This document shows, piece after piece, positions 49,216 to 62,589 of a stretch of 64,000 bases of DNA. Both the position numbers and the translations under genes were made by a program. This DNA is from Apteryx mantelli (taxonomy: Eukaryota; Chordata; Aves; Apterygiformes; Apterygidae). The notes below the pieces were generated by a model that was not told where the DNA came from, did not search any database, and worked only from the letters and a program-made list of their open reading frames with translations. The DNA is taken from the NCBI RefSeq assembly GCF_036417845.1, contig NC_089985.1, positions 35,050,583-35,114,582 on the forward strand, given 5' to 3'. Each line of letters opens with the position of its first letter. The stretch's first letter is position 1.

Positions 49216-50879
49216 GTGCCTCTGGGAGGCATATTGGCACTCGTTTTTTTGACCCCATAAGGCTTAATTCCTGTTCGAAAAGAGGGAGATTTTTAAATAG
49301 CTCCAAGTTCAGCATGCGTCCCCAAATCCTGTCCTTTTCCTTTCTGTAACATTTCATGGCAGCTTAATGTTCTCTCTCTTTCCTGACGCCTTGCAAAATA
49401 GCCGTGCGTTCACAGGAGGAACTGGTTTTATAGCAGGATCAGCAAAACAGCTAGGCACAGTCTGCACTCAGATGTGCAGACTAAAATAACTGAAGAAATG
49501 TTCTTTTTATTATTGTGTTACAATAAATAATCCCTTTTCACTGTAGCAGCTAAAATATTTATGTGCATTTTATTTAAGTCAATGATGCCCTTTCAAGTCA
49601 AAGTCGAGAGGTGACTATTTACAGAATATCTGTTTGGGGAAAGCATTGAAGGGAGTGTTATGTGCTTGGTGGTAATAGGTTATACATGCTATGTTCCTCC
49701 TCAGCTGATCATAGTGCATATTTTATTTACGCCATTTCGTAGCATCATCATCATCATTTTGTGAGGGAAAAGGACCTCAGTTTATTTTTACAGCTAAAGC
49801 TTTACATAATTCTACAAAATAATTTAGAATGACTGAAGATACAGCATGTGTTGAAGTAAATGCATATTCCAGAAATGGAATCTATTTTTAGAAATTAAAT
49901 TTGCCCATCCATAAAAGCACATGAAAGGTCACTGCTGCTGTTGAAGATTGCCTAGCAATTCAGTTGCATCAGATATCAGAAAGAAAACAAGATGTGTGAT
50001 GCATGGGGTACAGACTGCTTAAACTGTGCTGCTTTGTGCTGGAAAAACAGGCAGCCTCTGAAAGGACGCGAAGGAAGCATTTCACAATTTACGTGGCGAT
50101 TCAGGTGATCTGACCTCATGCTGGAGGACATTAGGTGGTCATCTGCTCTTGTTTTGAGTTCAAGCCTCCTTTCAAAATCCTATTCCGTCCTTGCTCTAAA
50201 GTGCAGGCTTGGATCCCCCTCTCCTTCCTTTTCTCCGTCGCTGGAGAAATAGGCTGGTTTGTTTTCTCTCGCGCGGAAGTGGACAGCATGCTGTGACAAC
50301 TGTCAGACCAAAGAGAAGTGTCCGTAGCGAGGAGAGAGAGTCCGAGCTGGTCTAATAAGCCCTTGATTTCTTCCAATTTTTAAATTTATCGAGTCTGTAA
50401 GGTGATGAAATACCAAACAAACAGGATCGTTCCACTATGGCCAGAGGTTTTCTCTGCATCTCAAATTATTGTACGTTTTCAGTTACATGAATAATTAATG
50501 TGGAATGTAACTACTGATATTTAACATTTCCGATCGTTAGTTCAAAATGTTTACTTTTGCCTCACACTCATTTGTTTTGATCAATAGGACAGGATGGTGC
50601 TAGTTTAAAATGCAGCGAATAGGACTAGGGGGAAATCTTTTTGTGGGGTTTTTTTGGAAATAGAAAGTAGCGACATTACTTCTCCTAGCTCTTGCTATTT
50701 ATTTTTATTTCTCTGGCATTGTTCTAAATGGCCAGGTATTTTCACAAAGTTCAGGCTCTGAATCTGCCCGTGCTAATTTCTTGTAATTATTTGCCAAACT
50801 GCAGACCATCGCTACAGGATAACCAAACGGTAGCCATCTCGAATTTCACCCCTCTTACAAAGTGATACCCAAGAGAAGA

Positions 50880-51430
50880 GATTGCCTCCGAGTCACGGTC
50901 AGCGGTCGCAGGACGGGAAGGAGGCCGAAGCTGCGGCAGCCCCGCTCCCCTCCGCTGCTCGAGCCAGGAGCAGGCTGCCGGCCTCCGCTGCAGCAGCGCC
51001 GCACCGTCCTCGCCCAGCCCCGCGCCGCTTAGGGCTGGAAAAGTTAAAGCCAAGTGCTTGAACTCCCGTGTCGCCTGCCCCCGCAGGGTGCTTGCTGCCT
51101 CCCCGCGTTTTTTCAGTGGCACATTCCGGTTTCCAGCCTCGCGCAGGGCCCCCACGCAGGCGACGGGCACGCGGGCGAGTGCCGGCAAAGGCTCCCGGCG
51201 AGAGCGGTGCATGCGACGCTCACAGCTGCCCACCCGGTCCGTCGGGAGCGGCCGGTCGGCAGATCAGGCTGCGGATGCCTCCGGCGCCGCGTGCTGCTGG
51301 GGGCTCGCTGGCAACCGCATGCAGCTTCTCTTCCCGATGAAGGAGCGGGATGTTGCGAAAGGCCGGGCGGCGTGGGGAGGGCACGCGGAGATGCGGAGGT
51401 TGAGGGAGGATGAGGTGTTACAGCCAAGGG
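50880..51430. other. CpG island inside intron 3
   Basis: About 550 bp of dense CpG with GC content far above the flanks, reading as runs of cgccgc, gcggc and ccggcg, with GC-box-like patches. A + strand frame of 282 codons runs from 51058 to 51906, but its first codon is TTG and the first in-frame ATG comes about 50 codons in. Overlapping frames occupy other phases and the minus strand (50787-51233, 51113-51427). No protein family is recognised. The island could mark an internal or antisense promoter, but no TATA or initiator is clear. Confidence 0.6.
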
Positions 51431-52699
51431 GAGGTGCAGGCTCTGGGAGGTTGGCTGTGTTCCCAGTGGAAGATACTGGGAGGAGCTGGGCAGAACGCGT
51501 CGTGGTGGAGACGAGCGTGAATTTGTGTTTCACGTATTTGTTTCCATTGGGCACCCTCTGGTACAGGGATGCAGCATTTCATTTCAAGTCGGGCAGGTGC
51601 AGCACCCAATGTGCTCTTACAGCTGATCAGGTAGATTTAGAAGCACGCGGCTGCATTTGGCTTCCTAAGCTCCAGCAAAGCTTTGTAACAGGTAGAGGTG
51701 TAAAAGAGGATGCACTCCTTTCCTTCCATGAAAACTTAGATTACAGGCATTTGCAAGCTGCAGATTTGGGATATAGTCCTCCTTCTGTAGTTCCTTTTAA
51801 GATAATCATTTTTGTTCTGTGGTGCTGTAGCCCGTTAGTCATAAAAGAGGGGTCATCTGCTATGAGTGCGGATCCTCAGGATAAAGCCTTGGGCAGGAAG
51901 CTTTAAAGATGCCACAGATCTGGAAAGGCTCAACTAAGTTGACCATATTTTTGCTCTTTAGGAGGAGGCTCTGTCTGTGTGACCTTTTGGACTTTGTGAT
52001 GCTTGTTAACAAATTCTTTTTCACCCTAGTGCCTGCAGTAATTCAGCCGCTCTAATGTACGGGACCTTTCAGTGCTACGTTTTGTGCAAATTCCGACTGG
52101 CTTTGCTGCTTTCAGCGTGCACCAGAGCGCCTGTACCTATTAGTCGTGTGCATCTGTTCTTAATCGAGATTTCTTTTTAACTGCTTCAGTTTTGCCAATG
52201 AGTCCTTTTCATTCTGCAGAGCAAGAGCAATTATTTCTCTTAGCCCTGCTCTTGATACAGCCAGAGTGCTTCTAGGTTATTATCTGTGGACGTCTTTCCT
52301 GAAATGATGGGATAGACCATTGTATCTTACCTGCAATCATAATTAATCCCAGTAAAATGGGATTGAATCACTCAACAGTAAAGTGCCTTGTCACTCCCCT
52401 GCCATCCCCCATCCCAAGGACTTGGAGGAGAGAAAGGAGAAAGTAGTGCGTTTTGCAGACCTGAAGATATTCTAGATTTTGGTCTGTCGGCATCTGGAGC
52501 AGAGGCTTCTCTGTGTTTGTTTGTTTGGACAAAGTGCATAGCTTTAAAGGAGGGTTTCTCAAATGTGAATTTTTGCGTGTCTAGGGCATGGACAAGGGCC
52601 CTGAAGTGGCTGTGAGGAATCTGTTTCTTTTCTGTCCTTACTACATCATCTGGCTTTAGGCAAATTTTATTTCCGTATTCCCTGGTTCTATATGTGGGT

Positions 52700-53400
52700 G
52701 AAGCGAGTAGGATTGCACTTGCTTACCTGCGTGGAGCCCTTTGGCCAGTCGTTGGTGAGTGCTTCCAGGGCTTTACGGGGGACAAGCAAGAGAGGCTGTG
52801 GCTGAAAGGAAGCGTCGCCCCCACCTTACGCATTTGGACCTTGGGCAGAGAAAAATGATGTGACCCATGCCAGATCGTGCAAGAAACCCTCCATCAGTGG
52901 GCTCGTCAGGCAAAGAGACGAAGCGGAGCCTTTCAGAACCGTGAAGGTCGTTATGAAGTTGTTTGTCTCCTTCGTCACTGGAAGGTGTTACACAAGCAAC
53001 TTGTGAAGGGCGCCCAGGGAGCCGTTTAGCACTGGCTGCGCCTTACCTGCGAGAGGCTGGAGATGCGTCTCGGGGGTTAGAAGTGCCGTCAGCTGGTTGG
53101 CTCGGTGGCCTGGGGACGCCTGCGCTGCCATGCAGCGCCCTCTGATTAAAGGCTCCCGTCTGGTCTCGCGTTCCCCAGATTAGTAACACTAGATACGGAG
53201 TGTGATGCGTATTTCTTCTCGAAGAAGAGAAGTTCTGGTTTTAAAAGGCAGGAGCCGCCAGGTTGCTTGTTGGCAGACGTTGTGACCGGGGCAGGGCAGC
53301 TCTGCCGGCAGAGCACATCACGTCAGCGAAAGACGGTGCCAGTGCCGCTCCGCTTCGGAGCAGGCAGAAGGCTGCGAGGTCGTTCTGACTTGCTCTATTT
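52700..53400. other. GC-richer region with two short palindromes
   Basis: A 700-bp zone of intermediate GC with scattered CpGs. GCTCTGCCGGCAGAGC at 53299-53314 is a perfect 16-bp palindrome, and GCTCCG-ctt-CGGAGC at 53347-53361 is a small hairpin. No coding exon or known repeat is recognised. Confidence 0.35.
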
Positions 53401-54499
53401 AGACCTACTTTTGGGAGGAGTCTTATAAAGATGGACTTTAGGTTTGAGAAGCCCAGGATTAGTATAGGAGCTGAAGGCGTCTTTTAAGATGAGCAGCAGT
53501 GAAATGGTTGAGTGTCAGCGATTAAATGGCTGCCATTAAGCGTCAAGAGCCTTGCCTCTTTCAGACATACGGGATGTGTTCGTGCCTCTAGGTGCTTTTG
53601 CTAGAGGCTGCCTGACTCGCAAAGGCCAGGCTGCATCAATTTACGTTCTTAAGGGTCTCGAGGTTAGAAACTTTTCAGGAAGTCTTCTACGTGGGGAAAA
53701 CGGGTAGGAATCAATAGGGAAAATAACTGCCCTAACTTGCAGATTTTTCCATGCTCACAAACTGAAAACAATTGTGCATTTCCATGGAAGTTAGGAAATG
53801 CTGGCCCCTATATGTCTCCAATAGCGTTCAGAGAGGGCAGTGCAGTCTCTTAAGAGAGGACTGCTGAAGAGGAGCACTTACACAAGCTAACTGGTGTTCA
53901 ATGTCAGATGAGAAATATCCTAGCAAATGTGTTTTTTTTCCCCACTGTTACTGTGTGTATATTTATAGAAATGAACATTGGAGGCTAGTGAGCCATAAAA
54001 TGAATTGGATAATATTTTATTATCTTCCTTGCAAATTTGACCTAAGAACTCTAGAATGATCTTATGCAGTGAAATATAACACCATCATTAGACCTGCAAC
54101 CATCGTATGAACAGATGAACACTTCCATGCTGAGAAAGGCCTGAGCCAAACAATAGTTTGGCATAATCCAGCTCATTTATTTGGATTTCTTGTGGTGGTT
54201 CACATTTCCATATTCTTTCCTTTTTCAACGTGGTATTTCATTATAGGGCCCTAACGCTGCTATGAGCAAAAAATGATTCTTAATGGGAGAAAATGTGACT
54301 ATAAAGAATGCAATGTCCTTACTGAACACTTTACGGGTTTCAGTGACAAAATGTTTTGGTTCATCTCCGTGATAACTTTTACATCACAGGGAACTTCTGC
54401 TGTGGTGGAGGGTCAGGGTGGGCATTTTCTTCCTTTGATAGTTAATACATCCGGAATACGCCTAGTCCGCAGTGCGAACTGAGTAATAGCTTGAAAGCA

Positions 54500-54720
54500 G
54501 GACGACACGGTCTAACCAATCGATTTGTCATTGGCTGACCTGCGAGGGGAGATGAAAAAGATTCAAAAGCTGATAAATAATTGACATTACTAGCCTTGCA
54601 TCCATTCAACTCGCAACCTTTTCTCCTTGATATTAAAGACAGCTGAGCTCCTTTTGGCAGCTTCTGGCCCAGTCTCCCCTGCAACCTGAATGTTTGATTG
54701 CAGGAGGAAATAAAATTAGA
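54500..54720. promoter_or_regulatory. Candidate non-coding regulatory element in intron 3
   Basis: CCAAT at 54516-54520 and ATTGG at 54530-54534 form an inverted pair of NF-Y-type boxes flanking CGATTTGTC, with ATCGAT (ONECUT/CUX-like) between. The surrounding 200 bp is free of simple repeats and of recognisable mobile elements. Function is inferred only from motif arrangement. Confidence 0.25.
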
Positions 54721-55249
54721 TCTGAGTGGTGATACGTGTTTGCGTGTGCTCTGAGTAGATGAATTGGTGAGAAAGTACGCAGTATATCTATCCGGTGCGT
54801 GTCTGCATCACATTCACAAGAGCAGGGTAGAATATTTTTGGTATAGGGGAGTGTGTATATGTATATATGTGTGTGTGTTTGTATAGATTTTATATATATA
54901 AAGGTCAGGCGCTTAGTGCTCCTGAATGAATGGTTTTGCATATCCCCCTACTTTTCATGTTCCCAGTAATGTGGCATTTGGTTAATAAATGTGCCAGTGT
55001 GAGAAAACCCAAAGGAAACCCCTGGCTCTTTTCCCAGGAACTTTATTAATTTTGCAGCTCTCAGTTTTGAGGAGTAGGTAAGATCCCTAGCCCCCACCCA
55101 AGTCTCTTAAGTGTTCTTTGAACTGTTATTCCTAAAGCAGGTTAAACTCTAGGTGTCTGAAACCTGACAGTGCCCTTCTCAAGGTAAGATGTCTGCAGAG
55201 TGTATTTTTGTAGAGAGACACGCTGCTTTTCTGAATGCTCCAGTGCCGT

Positions 55250-55300
55250 CTTGGCCGCATTGAAGTCAATGGCAGAACTTCCTCTGACCGAAGAGAGGGG
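55250..55300 (+). repeat. Short relic with 'attgaagtcaatgg' motif
   Basis: 'cattgaagtcaatggcagaacttcct' is close to the motif recurring in old sauropsid interspersed repeats (cattgaagtcaatggcaaaactccc). Only about 50 bp is recognisable. Confidence 0.4.
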
Positions 55301-57361
55301 ACTTAACTCCGGGATTGCAATGCTCTGGAAGGCTCGGGGGTTAATCGTACTGGTTTGGGCCTGGCATAAGTTGGACAACGTACAGTGACTCTCCCAGACT
55401 GGGCCCGGGTTTTGTATCGCAGCCCTCACGCGGCAGCCGGGTTGCTTTAATCTTGGGTCACTTTTGAACAGAACTTGCCGGTCTTCCCAGAGCCTGCTCC
55501 AAATCCTATGATAGTTTTGCAGCAGCACATATGTGGGGAATAAAATGAGAAGTCACCAAAATAAGACACCACCAAACCAAGCACAGCCTCAAACAGTATT
55601 TATATGCGTGATGTCTGTAGGTGAAAGCACAGCGTAGTTATTCCTAGTTCCCTCTGCCCCGAACATCCAGCGTGGTCTTTAGTTACCTAAAAGCCAAGCG
55701 GTGTCACGTGGATGCTGGTCTTGGTGCGTCAGAGCGAGTCTGGAAACTGTGACCGTGCAACTCAGATGCTTGCACCTCGGAGAGAGCTCATGGGCCGTGA
55801 GGCCCTAAATCACTAGGGCACATAACAGTTTCAACCCCGATTTTCTTTTCCTTTAAACACTAATCTCTGTTTCTGAACACTTCTCTGCTTGTTTCTTCTG
55901 CACGTGCCTTTATACATTGCTACCTGAGCTTGCCTCAGCTGTTGTAAATGTTTTATCTAACCTCTTTTTCACGTTTCTTTCCCTGAATTTTTTACCTCCT
56001 CTCTTTAACCTTCTCTCTGAATGTTAGTTTTACAAGTGTACAAATGTGCAAGTTATAAAGAAGTTGCCAAAAACCTTAAAATCTAAAATCTTTAGAGCTT
56101 GTCTCCTATTATGTACAGCAGATTGTAGAAGCGAATATTAGTCATTCACATCATTTTCTGTGTTGAGTCAACATCTATTTTTAGGTGTGGAGCAGATAAA
56201 GACAACTCTTTGACACATAAAACACAAAGACATCCATTTGACATCGGGTGTGTTTGGGCTAAGGCTGGAGAAGAGGGGAAGACAATTGCCGAATGCGTTG
56301 TATTCGTGGTGGGGACCCCCCCCATTTCCTCCCAAGACACATTTTAAGACATAATGCAGAAAAGTACTGATCTGTTTATATTTAAATAAATCAAGATGAA
56401 GTGCAGAATATTCAGGTTTAGATCCAACACTATTTCAGATGTGCTGCAAAGCAATTCTTCATGATCCATGCTGACTATTGCCATTAGGCTTTATCCAGGA
56501 ATTACTTCTATTACTTTAAATATATATATTATTCTAATTGTATATATTATTTTAAAAGAGGGGTTTTTTTATGCACGTATTGTAATTATAAATGTGTTTT
56601 TTCTCTTAGCTCTGGATTTTTATTTCCACAGACAGAACAGCAGTTCAGAGAGAGTTCATTTAATAATTTCCAACAATATACGTGCAGTGCCTCAGCTAGA
56701 TTTTCTTGTTTATTTGTCCATAATATTTTATGGTCTGATTTGGGGCTTATAGTGCAAGGGAACTTCTGATAAATTGCAGATATGACAATGAGTGTCAGCA
56801 CACAGTTCCCCAAGCAGATGTTCATTTAGTCTAATTTCCCCAGCACTTCATAGTTCATCCAGAACAGATCTTGCCAGCTCAGGATGAAAACGCCGAGAGA
56901 GAGGGAGCACAAAAGATCACTCTGCAAATAACCTGATCTGTTTCAGACACTTCCAAAAAAAAAAAAAAAAAGAAAGAAAAACCTGGAACTTCACAATGCT
57001 ACGTATAGTCTGAGGTTATTATATGTTGGATACAGTAAATCATCTATACACCCACAGCCCGAAGGGGTAAATTTACAGAGCTGTGCGTAGGAAGCAGCAC
57101 GTTAATCTACCTCTGAACAATAGTTATTTTGTGCTGCACTTAAGGAACCCTTGCATTTGTTTTTAAGCTGTCTCTAGCTTTTCCTTTGTTCTCCTGCCGG
57201 TTCCTGGTTTTGTTGGCTTTGCAGAACAGGTAACCTCCGAACTCTAGGGTTAACCAAGCTAATGTTAAAGCTTGTAATGGGGTAGGAAATAATCTGTCCA
57301 TTTAAAATGTGAAGGGTGGAGCGAGCTAACTAATGTGCCTTTCCTTTTCTTAAATCCCTAG

Positions 57362-59536
<2,175 letters not shown>

Positions 59537-59575
59537 GCTGGACAATTTGCTTAATATGGCCTATGGCGTAAAGAG
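59537..59575 (+). CDS. ELAVL4: ELAVL4 exon 6: 39-nt hinge microexon
   Basis: Thirty-nine nucleotides encode LDNLLNMAYGVK plus shared junction codons. The exon begins with G completing the Arg codon left by exon 5 and ends with AG, so it is phase 2 at both ends and can be skipped or included without changing the frame. The acceptor is TCTTTTCAG and the donor GAG|GTAATT (59576). In mammals this hinge segment distinguishes HuD splice forms and is reported to be promoted by Hu proteins themselves through AU-rich elements. It is the last ELAVL4 coding sequence in the window; residue 257 is the last complete codon. The rest of the hinge and RRM3 are past 64000. Confidence 0.95.
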
Positions 59576-59630
59576 GTAATTAGAATTCCACAGATTGCCA
59601 GATGTCCATGTTGGCACAGATTGGTGCTAC

Positions 59631-59680
59631 AATTTATTTTTTTAATTCACTAACTTTATTTTTTTTTAATTCCTTTTCTT
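59631..59680 (+). promoter_or_regulatory. ELAVL4: U-rich stretch downstream of the microexon
   Basis: Two T runs with AATTTA/TTTAA surroundings lie 55-105 nt after the microexon donor. In RNA this is an ideal Hu-protein ligand, fitting the reported Hu-dependent inclusion of HuD exon 6 in mammals. It also serves as the pyrimidine tract of a candidate 3' splice site that ends at 59687. Confidence 0.5.
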
Positions 59681-59687
59681 CCACCAG

Positions 59688-59706
59688 CATGTCAAATTCT
59701 TTTTAA
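59688..59706 (+). other. Candidate cryptic or terminal exon with early stop
   Basis: A full 3' splice site precedes 59688: CTAAC branch motif at 59650-59654, a long pyrimidine tract, then CCACCAG. If spliced from exon 5 or 6 (both leave AG), the reading is Ser-Met-Ser-Asn-Ser-Phe-stop, with TAA at 59704-59706. This would make a HuD lacking RRM3. No matching donor is convincing nearby, so it would be a terminal exon or a decoy. There is no transcript evidence. Confidence 0.25.
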
Positions 59707-59764
59707 GTTTGGACTTCAGTTGGTTTTGTTACTTTAAAGGCCACACACGCAAATTCTGTGGGTG

Positions 59765-59797
59765 TTTTTTTTTCCCCCCCCCCCAACCTTTTTTTAT
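59765..59797 (+). repeat. Poly-T/poly-C homopolymer block
   Basis: About 9 T then about 12 C, followed after AA by CC and another T run ending ATTTACAG|GTGGGC at 59803. Low-complexity DNA. Confidence 0.85.
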
Positions 59798-61185
59798 TTA
59801 CAGGTGGGCTTCTCAAATGGTTTAGGTGCAACAGCTACAAGCTTTCTAACTCCAGTTGTCCTGCTAAATGGCACTTTGTCCAGAATCAGAACTGTTAACT
59901 TGAGTTTTTAGCTAATCTCTGATCTGATCACATAAAGCTTACCAGCTGAAAATGGAATTATACTGCTGTTATCTAAATCTCACAGTAAGATCTTCATTCT
60001 CCTACATCTGCCGCCTTCTCAAGTTGACTCTAAAATATAGCTGTGTGCACCTTAATCAGCCCTAAATTTCTTTTGTTACAGGTTTGATAATTTGTTGCAA
60101 ATATTTCTTGGTGCTTGAGATTTTTTTTTTTGTTTAAAATAGGGATATGTGTATGTGTGTGTGTTTTTGTGTGCACGCGCGTGTTAAAATTCAGCTGATT
60201 TGTAAACATTTATGCTGTTTCACGACTATGTTCCATGTTTGATCTGATAGCCAAAACGAGTTGACATACTGTTAGTGTTTTTTTCTAATGGCAAGCCAAC
60301 CTCCCAGCAAAATAAAGGCGTAGTCTTATTCCTGATGTTACCCAAAGATGTCCAGCCAGCCCCCCACAATTAAGATGAGAAAACACTTAATCTTCTGAAA
60401 TGGTCTACTCGTCACATTTGAAAATTATTTGAGCTTTTTTCTTTTTTTTTTCTTAAAAAGCTCATCCTGTAAATGGTATGGTAAGTATATCTTTAAAGTA
60501 GCTCGTAGTGGACACGTTTTAACTACTGCCGCAGTAGCTATCATGTGAATAAATCGCAAATCTTAAGATTACTTCTGAAAGTGAAAAAATGCAGAAAACA
60601 GAGCCTTAGCATCTTTCCAGAAGCTCTACCTCGTGAATTTATTAGTACATTTGTTTTATTAACTGTATAGTTAGTGGTGCTAGTGATACGGTGAGTCAGA
60701 AATTACCCGCTGATTTTAGCACACGCCGCTTCCCGTGCGTTCTCCCCTCTCGATTTCTCCTTGATACGTTGCCAAAAACCTTCCAGAGCTCTTGGGCTCA
60801 AGTACTTGTCAGAAAGATGGTTTTGTTCAGGGATTTTTCCCTGAATATGTAACTTATGCAGAATTTCACTGGCCTTTGGTGTGGGACAGATGATATTTAG
60901 TCCTATCAAGCGAGAATTTGATTTCTGATTTCACGTGACCTACAGACGGCAAGAAAATTAGTCACCTACCTTTCTGAAGTTAGGCACCTGTGTTCTTAAT
61001 GTTCGGAGTCAACTGAGAGCTTCTGCAATGTTAGTCTTAAAAATCACAATACCTTTTTTTTTAATAGTGGTTCTTAGGTGATTTAAATTAGTTATTTTCT
61101 CCTCCCAGCAAATCCTGCACAATTGTACTCACTGCACTGGCAAACCCTGCATTTACAGGCAAGGGGTTGCAAAATTTCCAGTATT

Positions 61186-61188
<3 letters not shown>

Positions 61189-61231
<43 letters not shown>
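61189..61231 (+). repeat. Uninterrupted 43-base poly-A
   Basis: The longest pure homopolymer in the window. No SINE, LINE or processed pseudogene is recognisable directly upstream, and no target duplication was found by eye. Its purity suggests a recent expansion or an assembly-sensitive locus. Confidence 0.95.
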
Positions 61232-61233
<2 letters not shown>

Positions 61234-62589
61234 CTGAAACTGCCTCTAGAACATCTTCAGTGTAGTTTTTCTGGTTTTGTCTTTTCGCATGTAAACCATG
61301 TAGTACTGATAGAGACGTGCTGATGGGGAACAAAGGTTTTATTGACACTAATTTCAGATCACCTGCATAACTCATGGCTTTGCTGCTAGCAATAGACTAT
61401 CTTATATTTGTGTCAATAAACTCGTACTAGTTTCATGTATATTTTCTTGGGAGTTAGAGCAGCTTCTATGCTCAGGGTACATAAATAGTTGAAAGCTACA
61501 TGGCTTCTTAAGGTTTCCAGGAGAAAGCGTCGCACCAGTGGACTATATGAAATTTTAATCCTTTACATCAGTGAAACATATCTTAAAAATGCAAAACCTT
61601 AAAATACAGCATAGTGTGACATGCACAGCTTTGTGCATTTATACAGATTTTACAATAACATCACTTACTGGGTCTATGCATTAGCATTGTGCTTCATGTT
61701 AAATTTAGACATAGCAGAAAACAAGTTTTTGCTGGTTTACATATATTGCTAGCACAGTTTCCATTTGTCAGCATTGGGCTTAAAGTCCCATCTCTAAATT
61801 GGAAAAGAAATTTAAGCTGTTGGCTTGTAGATCATTTACAAGCTCTCAGTCTTGGACAAGGTGAAGTTTTATGGTGAAGAGAATTAGTATAAATTGGCCT
61901 TGTCCAGCTAGCTTTGTTTTCAGCAGCTGGGGAAATACGGCAGGATAGTAGAGCCATGCCGAACCATTGCGATAATATTGCTAGTTTCAGTATCCAAGAG
62001 AGAAATTAAAGGATGTTGCAAAAAGTGACGTTTGGTAGGAAAATTGCCATTTATTTTCTTATAAATGGATTTTGCAAACCTCTATGTGTGTCTGAGGGCC
62101 CAGTGCTGTGAGCGTTTGCAAACTGCTCATTTATAGTATAGGTACACCCAAGTGATATTCCTCAGCTTAAGATGTATATTCCAATGTGTCTCATTTCCTC
62201 AAATATACATATAGAGTGCTGTCAGGAGTCAACAGAATAGGGAGCAGTCTTCAAAGTGTGTAGCTTCTTTTGTACTTATTTAATAGATACTGCGTAATAC
62301 AGTTTGCTAAATGCATGTGAAAATATTAGAAATGCTAAAGCAGAAATTTTGGAGAGCGTGAGAGCTAACTTCCTACTCAGCTACTTTGAGGTTTTTTTCT
62401 CCCCCTCCATCCCCTCAGTCCTCACTCAAAGTGTCCTGAGGAATTATTACTCATTTGGGGTATTAAAATTCATCACATCAAAGTTACATGTGAAACTGGA
62501 TTTTTATTAAGGTTTTTCCTTTATTTAGTTATTTTAAAATGTATTGCAAAGTGTAGCTTCAGAAATCATGTCTTTTTTTTAATCAAAAT

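Noticed and set aside
51058..51906. 282-codon plus-strand frame as an intronic gene
   Set aside because: It begins with TTG, the first in-frame ATG is about 50 codons in, and stop-free length is expected in a CpG island. Composition changes abruptly when it leaves the island. No known domain.
59796..59810. TTTATTTACAG followed by GTGGGC as an ELAVL4 exon 7 acceptor or ratchet point
   Set aside because: Downstream sequence does not encode the expected hinge or RRM3, and the GTGGGC donor half is poor.
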